Below, piece after piece: positions 13,928-18,958 of a DNA stretch of 18,958 nt (its first letter is position 1; every line of letters begins with the position of its first letter). The DNA lies in contig DDPP01000045.1 of assembly GCA_002342255.1 (NCBI GenBank), positions 1-18,958 on the forward strand, written 5' to 3'. The DNA comes from Micrococcales bacterium UBA2465. Its GTDB lineage: Bacteria; Actinomycetota; Actinomycetes; Actinomycetales; Microbacteriaceae. The notes below the pieces were generated by a model. It was not told where the DNA came from and made no database searches. It saw only the letters and a list, made by a program, of their open reading frames with translations. The position numbers and the translations under genes are program-made.

Positions 13928-13956
13928 ATTCTTGTTCGGCGTGTCGAATTAGTCAA
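13928..13956 (-). promoter_or_regulatory. Candidate merR promoter with dyad in the spacer
   Basis: TTGACT (13956-13951) overlaps the ftsR stop codon, and AAGAAT (13933-13928) follows after 17 nt. Between them lies the dyad TTCG, 6 nt, CGAA (13935-13948). A dyad within the spacer is where MerR-type regulators usually bind, so autoregulation is possible. The leader to the merR ATG would be about 75 nt and holds a second dyad, GCGG-ATA-CCGC (13899-13909). Confidence 0.4.
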
Positions 13957-14632
13957 TCTTATCGATTACCGCACGAATCAACTCCGCACGAATCAAAGCC
14001 ATTTGCGACTCAATTTCAGCTGCATACGCCGCTGCTCTAGATTTGGAAGCCGAGTCTTTTTGCTTCTTCACCGAAGCAACCACACCTTGGATTAGACCTA
14101 GATCCCTATCCACAGCCGCCTTGATCCCTCGAAGGTGACGTGCAGATATTCCAAAACGTTGCAGGTTCATCAGGGCTCTGGCGATTTCGATGTCACCAAA
14201 TTCAAAATTAGTTTTACTAATTAATCCATGAGACTGAGCTTCAGCCAGCAAGGTTTCGTTGATCCCAGACTCTGCAATCAATTCGAGTTTGCTAAATTTT
14301 CGGTTTACGCTAGGTCTTCTTGGTTCGGTGGGCAAACTCGGTTGTTTACCAGCATCCAAATCGTCAAAATAAGTTTTGATTACCCGAAGTGGAAGAAACT
14401 TATCGCGCTGGAGCTCGAGGATATGCTTGATTCGCTTTAGGTGTTCTTCGGAATATTTTCTATAGCCAGAATCAGTTCTAAATGGGCTAATCAATCCTTG
14501 GTCTTCTAGAAACCTTATTTTTGACAGTGAAAGATCAGGAAACTCACTCTTTAATAACTCGATTACCCGACCAATTGTGTGTAATTTACCGATCCGAGCA
14601 GATTCCAAAGAGGATGGTTCATTGGCATTCAT
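13949..14632 (-). CDS. ftsR: FtsR, MerR-type activator of ftsZ
   Basis: A 227-residue MerR-type regulator orthologous by sequence and context to Rv1828 of M. tuberculosis and FtsR of Corynebacterium glutamicum, which activates ftsZ. The winged helix region is about 15-95: HTIGRVIELLKSEFPDL, then the recognition helix SKIRFLEDQGLISPFRT and SGYRKYSEEH wing. A linker (about 95-110) leads to a second folded part (about 110-190) and an Ala/Glu-rich helical tail. The ATG start overlaps the garA stop by 4 nt (ATGA), so the two are translationally coupled. Expected direct target is the ftsZ promoter, outside this window. Strong call based on family and the garA neighbour. Confidence 0.9.
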   Translation of the reverse strand: MNANEPSSLESARIGKLHTIGRVIELLKSEFPDLSLSKIRFLEDQGLISPFRTDSGYRKYSEEHLKRIKHILELQRDKFLPLRVIKTYFDDLDAGKQPSLPTEPRRPSVNRKFSKLELIAESGINETLLAEAQSHGLISKTNFEFGDIEIARALMNLQRFGISARHLRGIKAAVDRDLGLIQGVVASVKKQKDSASKSRAAAYAAEIESQMALIRAELIRAVIDKID

Positions 14633-15072
14633 TGGCTATCTCTTTTCGAAGAATAAAAGGTGAAGTGATATTTGCCAACCTGAAGTTCACTCTCATTTGC
14701 AAGCTCTTGAACCTCGACTCGAGCACCCTCGTAATAAGTGCCGTTTAGCGAAGCAAGGTCAGTGACCACGAAATTACCGTCAACCCTCTTGATCTCGGCA
14801 TGCCTTCTGGAAACGGTAACATCATCGAGAAAAACATCAGCATTCGGGTGTCGCCCGACTGTGATCACATCGCTGTCCAACAAAAACCTTGAACCTTTAT
14901 TTGGACCTTTTCTAACAATTAACAGAGCATTTCCTTGCGGTAACGCAGCCACTGCGGCCTGCTCTTCTGGGCTCAGCTGGTCTACCTCAGCACCGAGCAT
15001 TTCCGGGTGGAAATTGCGAGTCGATTCAACTTCATCTGAATCGGTTGAATTGTTGTTTTCAGACTCGTTCAA
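14629..15072 (-). CDS. garA: GarA, FHA-domain metabolic regulator
   Basis: A 147-residue forkhead-associated protein of the GarA/OdhI family. In its unphosphorylated state this family inhibits 2-oxoglutarate dehydrogenase and NAD-glutamate dehydrogenase and, in mycobacteria, stimulates glutamate synthase; phosphorylation switches it off. The FHA domain (about 50-140) has GR (73-74), SRRH (88-91) and LNGT (109-112). The N-terminal phosphorylation motif, ETTSVF in mycobacteria, reads ESTRNF here (E16-F21), so the second Thr (T18) is kept and the first is Ser17. The flexible acidic start (MNESENNNSTDSDEVES) is as expected. The PASTA kinase at 3537-5342 is a candidate upstream kinase. The start overlaps the pgsA stop by 4 nt. 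In M. tuberculosis gcvH precedes garA; here it is pgsA. Confidence 0.94.
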   Translation of the reverse strand: MNESENNNSTDSDEVESTRNFHPEMLGAEVDQLSPEEQAAVAALPQGNALLIVRKGPNKGSRFLLDSDVITVGRHPNADVFLDDVTVSRRHAEIKRVDGNFVVTDLASLNGTYYEGARVEVQELANESELQVGKYHFTFYSSKRDSQ

Positions 15073-15689
15073 TTTGCCTCCTGTTCGTTTCTAAGAATAG
15101 TCGAATTGGCGCGCTCCATTTTCCTGATGTTATGAACCTGCAGTAAATAGACAGCTCCAGTCCACCAGTAAAGCCAAATCCCCCAGAATGCGAATGCCCA
15201 GGCGATAGGTAAGACAAAATTCCTTGCTTCAGCTGGCAGTACCGCTGGCAGTAACAAAAGCGGGAATGCATAGAGCAGGGCAAAAGTTCCAGCTTTCCCG
15301 GTGTAATTTACCGGCAAAGGGCCATAACCAACTTGGGCTAAGAAAGGCAGTGTGAAAAAGAGCATCAGGTCGCGGGAAAGAATAACTGCAACTAACCACC
15401 AGGGAACCTGTTCGGTCGCCGCTAAACCAATGAGTGAGGCCAGAATAAACAGGCGATCGGCAGCCGGATCCAGCAATTGCCCCAACCTAGAGGTTTGGTT
15501 TAATCGTCTAGCCAAATAACCATCAAGCCAATCCGTGAAGGAGGAAAAAGCCAAAATTGCAAAAGCTAAAAGATTTTGGCCATCGATGATGAGCCATAAG
15601 AAAAATGGCACTAACAACAGCCGCAAGGCACTCAGCAAATTAGGCCAAGTTAGAATTCGATCAGAGAGCATCAGGTTGTTCTTACTCAT
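15069..15689 (-). CDS. pgsA: CDP-alcohol phosphatidyltransferase (PgsA-like)
   Basis: A 206-residue integral membrane enzyme that moves a phosphatidyl group from CDP-diacylglycerol to an alcohol. The catalytic signature D53xxDGxxAR...GxxxDxxxD is complete (D53, D56, G57, A60, R61, G70, D74, D78). About five to six membrane segments can be placed, with hydrophobic stretches near 18-35, 41-53, 80-92, 100-118, 130-148 and 160-185. The acceptor is not proven: glycerol 3-phosphate (phosphatidylglycerophosphate synthase) is most likely, while inositol phosphate and cardiolipin synthesis are alternatives. From memory M. tuberculosis pgsA2 (Rv1822) lies close to garA. ATG start with CTTAGG 5-6 bases upstream, only 18 bases after the tRNA-Pro 3' end, so it is probably read from the same transcript. 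Confidence 0.88.
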   Translation of the reverse strand: MSKNNLMLSDRILTWPNLLSALRLLLVPFFLWLIIDGQNLLAFAILAFSSFTDWLDGYLARRLNQTSRLGQLLDPAADRLFILASLIGLAATEQVPWWLVAVILSRDLMLFFTLPFLAQVGYGPLPVNYTGKAGTFALLYAFPLLLLPAVLPAEARNFVLPIAWAFAFWGIWLYWWTGAVYLLQVHNIRKMERANSTILRNEQEAN

Positions 15690-15707
15690 GGTTACCTAAG
15701 TTTATTG

Positions 15708-15781
<74 letters not shown>

Positions 15782-15793
15782 TGTTGGTTGATA

Positions 15794-17305
15794 TCAGCGT
15801 TTGCGCTTCTCACGAACTCGCATGCCAACTTCGATTGGAGTTCCCTCGAAACCATAGGTTTCTCGCAGTCGCCTAATGATAAATCTACGATAACCAGGAT
15901 CTAGGAATCCGGTGGTAAAGAGGACAAATTTCGGTGGTCGAGATGATGCTTGGGTAGCAAATAGGATTCTAGGTTGCTTACCACCTCGAACCGGGTGTGG
16001 ATATTCCATGGCAAGTTCTTGCACGAAAGCGTTGAGTTTTCCGGTAGGTATTCGGGTATCCCATGAAGCTAGAGCAACTTCCAACGCTGGCACTAACTTT
16101 TCTAGATGGCGACCAGTTTTAGCTGAAATATTCACCCTTGGGGCCCATGCAACGTGGGCCAGGTCCTGTTCAATCTCTCGTTCTAACAGCTCTCTGCGAT
16201 CTTCATCCAGTTCGTCCCACTTATTGAATGCCAAAACTAACGCTCGTCCAGACTCTAAAGCTAGGTCGACTATTCGAATGTCAGCTTCACTAATTTTCTC
16301 TTTTACATCAAAGACCACCACAGCTACTTCCGCACGCTCCAGTGCGGCAGCTGTTCGAAGTGATGCATAAAAATCAGCACCCTGGGCCAAATGAACTCTT
16401 CGTCGTATTCCCGCTGTATCGATAAAGCGCCAAATCTTGCCACCAAGTTCAACTTGCTCATCAACGGGATCTCTAGTGGTTCCAGCCAAATCATTAACCA
16501 CGGCTCGCTCTGAACCGACTGCCTTATTCAGCAAAGACGATTTGCCAACGTTGGGACGTCCAATTATGGCTATTCTTCGAGGCCCCCCAAATTCTTGTTT
16601 AGCCACTGCAGAAACTTCAGGCAAAACTTTCATCACCGCGTCAAGAACGTCAGCGACTCCCCTACCATGCAGCGCAGAAACTGGATGTGGTTCACCTAAA
16701 CCTAAAGACCAAAGTGCCGAAGCTTCAGCTTCCTGGCGCTCATCATCGACTTTGTTAGCCAGAAGTAAAACTGGTTTCTTGGTCGCTCGCAGCATTTTTA
16801 CAACACGCTCATCGGTAGCAGTTGGCCCAACAGTTGAGTCAACAACGAATAAAACGGCATCAGCAAGTTCAACAGCAATTTCAGCTTGAATTGCAACTGA
16901 CTTATCTATTCCTTTGGCGTCATGTTCCCAACCACCAGTATCAACCAGTGTGAACCTCCTGCCATTCCAGTCAGCTTTATATGAAACCCGGTCTCGGGTT
17001 ACTCCAGGCTTATCTTCAACAACTGCTTCTCGTCTGCCCAAAATTCTGTTTACCAGAGCTGACTTACCAACGTTAGGGCGACCAACTATAGCCAAAACAG
17101 GTAACGCAGGCAATAAAACTGGAGAGCCGTCGACTTCCCCGAGCTCTTCCAAAATGAAGATGTCATCTTCATCGAGTTCGTAATCAACCAAGCCAGCTCT
17201 TAGAGCATTAGCCGTGGCATCTTCTTCTTCCGGAGTAAAAGAATTTACTCGATCCACAAATTTAGGATCGCTTTGCTCAAAATCGAACTCTTGGTCTTCC
17301 ATCAT
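15794..17305 (-). CDS. der: Ribosome-assembly GTPase Der (EngA)
   Basis: A tandem-GTPase protein needed for 50S ribosome maturation, 503 residues. The first G domain has GRPNVGKS (75-82), DTGG (122-125) and NKVD (184-187); the second has GRPNVGKS (249-256), DTAG (296-299) and NKWD (361-364); a KH-like domain follows to the C-terminus with its basic end REKRKR. About 68 acidic residues precede the first G domain, an extension known in actinobacterial Der and absent from E. coli Der. The ATG at 17305 overlaps the cmk stop by one base (TAATG) with AAAGG upstream; the next codon is also ATG and could serve instead. Cotranscribed with cmk and followed within 12 bases by tRNA-Pro. Confidence 0.97.
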   Translation of the reverse strand: MMEDQEFDFEQSDPKFVDRVNSFTPEEEDATANALRAGLVDYELDEDDIFILEELGEVDGSPVLLPALPVLAIVGRPNVGKSALVNRILGRREAVVEDKPGVTRDRVSYKADWNGRRFTLVDTGGWEHDAKGIDKSVAIQAEIAVELADAVLFVVDSTVGPTATDERVVKMLRATKKPVLLLANKVDDERQEAEASALWSLGLGEPHPVSALHGRGVADVLDAVMKVLPEVSAVAKQEFGGPRRIAIIGRPNVGKSSLLNKAVGSERAVVNDLAGTTRDPVDEQVELGGKIWRFIDTAGIRRRVHLAQGADFYASLRTAAALERAEVAVVVFDVKEKISEADIRIVDLALESGRALVLAFNKWDELDEDRRELLEREIEQDLAHVAWAPRVNISAKTGRHLEKLVPALEVALASWDTRIPTGKLNAFVQELAMEYPHPVRGGKQPRILFATQASSRPPKFVLFTTGFLDPGYRRFIIRRLRETYGFEGTPIEVGMRVREKRKR

Positions 17306-17955
17306 TATGCCTTTGTCTCATCAACAAGCTTTACAACAGCAGCAACGGTTTCAGCAAAGTTTAGGTCGCTTGTGTCCAAAAGGGTTACCCCTGCTGCTGG
17401 AACCATGAAATCCACTACCTTCGAATCCTCTTTATCCCGCTGACTTATTTGGTCAGAAACAGCTGCATCTGAAGGTAATTCTGCTGAACGTCTTCTAAGT
17501 CTAACTTCCTCAGTGGCAGTTAGCAGAATCCTGATTTGAGCATCTGGAAAAATGACCGTAGTTATGTCCCTGCCCTCAACTATTACGCCCTCGAATCGGC
17601 TATTGACGACCAAATCTCTAGTCAGTTCTTTCATGTATTTGCGAACTTCAACAAAAGCAGCCACACGGCTAACTAATTTGCCAATCTCAACGGTTCTAAT
17701 CTCTTCGGTAACATCAACATTTCCAACTTTCACCCAATAATCGCCTGGATCTAGCGAAATCGAATATTGAAAGTCACGTTGAAGTTGTGATCTAGTCGCA
17801 GAAGAACAGTCAATCAAACCTTTTGCCTCAGCCCAAGTAAGCGCTCGGTACGCTGCACCAGTATCCAGGTAACCAAAACCAAGCTGTTGAGCTGCAGCCT
17901 TACTAACACTGGACTTACCTGAACCAGCTGGACCGTCAATTGCGATAATTTGCAA
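17305..17955 (-). CDS. cmk: Cytidylate kinase
   Basis: Phosphorylates CMP and dCMP with ATP in pyrimidine salvage and nucleotide supply; 216 residues, close to the usual size. Features are the P-loop GPAGSGKSS (8-16), the nucleoside-site [10 protein letters not shown] (about 29-38), [14 protein letters not shown] before the base-binding region, and the lid QRDKEDS. The start is taken as TTG at 17955-17953, which gives [15 protein letters not shown], matching the family's immediate beta-strand start; it lies one base after the tyrA stop, with AGGTGG 10 bases upstream. In-frame ATGs at 17985 and 17982 would add 9-10 residues inside tyrA and lack a ribosome site. In the common actinobacterial tyrA-cmk-der order. 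Confidence 0.95.
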   Translation of the reverse strand: MQIIAIDGPAGSGKSSVSKAAAQQLGFGYLDTGAAYRALTWAEAKGLIDCSSATRSQLQRDFQYSISLDPGDYWVKVGNVDVTEEIRTVEIGKLVSRVAAFVEVRKYMKELTRDLVVNSRFEGVIVEGRDITTVIFPDAQIRILLTATEEVRLRRRSAELPSDAAVSDQISQRDKEDSKVVDFMVPAAGVTLLDTSDLNFAETVAAVVKLVDETKA

Positions 17956-17956
17956 C

Positions 17957-18958
17957 CTAATCCAACCACCTAACCCGAGCATCATTGGAAGCTCGGGTGA
18001 GCAAAATTGCCTCTTCCTCGGGAAGAACAATTTCAGCCATCAGGTGTAAATTTGAAACCTCAATCATCTTCAAATCAATTACAACTACGGATTCTTTGAG
18101 GGAAATTATGAACTCTGCTAAAAAATTTTCGTCGTCAATAATTTCAGCTCTAACCTTGGTCAATGCTCCTGAGAAACCATCTGCTTTGATTGAAGCGTTG
18201 TTACCCGCCACAAAAATGGATTCCAGTTCGTCTGAATCAGACTCGATAGCTTTGATTACTTTGGCGAGATCGGTCTGAAAATTTTGCAGTGATTCCAAAA
18301 TACCTAATTGGTTGTTTTGAATAATTTCTACCCAGAGCTTCGGATCACTTCCAGCCAGCCTTGTCATCTCCCGAAAACCGCGACCAGTAAGGTTTTGTTC
18401 AGTTTCCTCCACTTGCTGCGCCAAAATTGTTGCAAGTAATTGGGGCAAATGTGAAACTCTAGCCATCAAGGAATCATGCTCTTCAACTGGCACATATTCA
18501 ACATGAGCTCCGATTAGGTTTATAAACGAAGTCAGTTCACCGTTTTTCGATTGGTCAGTCTCGTTGATGACCAACCAGGGTTTACCGAGCAAAATGTTCG
18601 GATCTGCACCCCACGGTCCGGATTTTTCACTACCAGTCATCGGATGACTGGAAACAAAACGAGTGAGATCTATATCCAGTTCAGCTAATTCAGAAAACAC
18701 CGGTTTCTTCACACTGGTAATTTCGGTTACGGTAGCCGTCTCAAACACTTGCAGTGCTCTCGCTACGATGTTTGCAGTCTCTTTTGGGGATACACAAACA
18801 AAAACTAGGTCAACCAATTCATTCTTGAATCGGTCATCTCCTCCCACTAAAGCTCGGGCTATCGCTAGGTTGCTTGCTGAATTGTCTTCGAGAGTGACCT
18901 TTATATTTGCTTTTTTGGCGGCGAGAGCAATGCTGGTACCCATCAGTCCAGTTCCAAT
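17957..18958 (-). CDS. tyrA: Prephenate dehydrogenase (5' end beyond window)
   Basis: Oxidatively decarboxylates prephenate to 4-hydroxyphenylpyruvate in tyrosine synthesis (arogenate is an alternative substrate). The reading frame stays open to the last base: the first visible residues are IGTGLMGTSIALAA, the Rossmann GxGxxG loop, so the true start lies off the right edge and the ATG at 18943 is internal. Further motifs: VSPKETA, then SSHPMTGSEKSGPWGA with the conserved HPMxGxE, and EEHDSLMARVSHLPQ, where the last family histidine (commonly HLPH) is Gln. A C-terminal extension of about 80 residues follows the helical domain without a recognisable ACT motif. It is joined to cmk by a 1-base gap. 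With the DAHP synthase gene at 5339 it is the second aromatic-pathway gene in this window. Confidence 0.93.
   Translation of the reverse strand: MGTGLMGTSIALAAKKANIKVTLEDNSASNLAIARALVGGDDRFKNELVDLVFVCVSPKETANIVARALQVFETATVTEITSVKKPVFSELAELDIDLTRFVSSHPMTGSEKSGPWGADPNILLGKPWLVINETDQSKNGELTSFINLIGAHVEYVPVEEHDSLMARVSHLPQLLATILAQQVEETEQNLTGRGFREMTRLAGSDPKLWVEIIQNNQLGILESLQNFQTDLAKVIKAIESDSDELESIFVAGNNASIKADGFSGALTKVRAEIIDDENFLAEFIISLKESVVVIDLKMIEVSNLHLMAEIVLPEEEAILLTRASNDARVRWLD

Noticed and set aside
15912..17183. Three long open frames antisense to der
   Set aside because: Ser/Thr/Arg-rich translations typical of the complement of a coding strand; der is certain on the other strand.

Overview
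This window is ordinary, densely packed chromosome of an actinobacterium of modest GC content (judged by eye to be in the mid-40s percent; not computed). The markers are actinobacterial: a DUF3040 protein beside mraZ, an Rv2175c-type DNA-binding protein, a PASTA Ser/Thr kinase, class II DAHP synthase, GarA, FtsR and an N-terminally extended Der. The LysM-kinase pair, tight gene packing, low GC and many GTG/TTG starts suggest a streamlined Microbacteriaceae-like plankter (Luna/Aquiluna type). That placement is inference. I see no phage, insertion sequence, CRISPR array or obvious foreign insert.

Layout. (1) 1-1069, minus strand: the DUF3040 gene with an intrinsic terminator, then mraZ behind a promoter overlaid by three 10-bp-phased MraZ boxes; the rest of the dcw cluster would lie off the left edge. 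(2) 1120-10375: a polyprenyl diphosphate synthase; an Rv2175c-type protein; a LysM protein overlapping a membrane Ser/Thr kinase with four PASTA repeats; then on the minus strand ROK glucokinase, lysophospholipid acyltransferase and class II DAHP synthase; and on the plus strand a FadD15-type acyl-CoA ligase. From memory this follows the M. tuberculosis Rv2166c-Rv2187 neighbourhood, with glucokinase placed as in Corynebacterium. (3) 10372-13270: peptide deformylase coupled to a MinD/ParA-like ATPase with a long disordered leader, and divergently a second, orphan ParA. (4) 13267-18958, minus strand: tyrA (cut by the right edge), cmk, der, tRNA-Pro(GGG), pgsA, garA and ftsR, packed with 1-18 nt gaps or 1-4 nt overlaps, then a second MerR gene after a 103-bp gap with its own candidate promoter.

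The genes link cell-wall growth, division and metabolism. The PASTA kinase would sense envelope state. GarA (a switch on 2-oxoglutarate and glutamate enzymes) and the Rv2175c protein belong to families known as Ser/Thr-kinase substrates. FtsR and MraZ regulate division genes. PgsA, PlsC-like and FadD proteins serve lipid synthesis, and DAHP synthase and TyrA serve aromatic amino acids.

No new system stands out. The best second looks are at organisation: all four convergent gene pairs end in interlocking 4-bp CTAA/CTAG stops; two genes look leaderless with the same TAG-N-CT, 6-nt, GTG layout; a tRNA is buried in a protein operon; a LysM protein without a signal peptide is translationally coupled to the kinase; and two different ParA-type ATPases face away from each other across 173 bp holding two small dyads.
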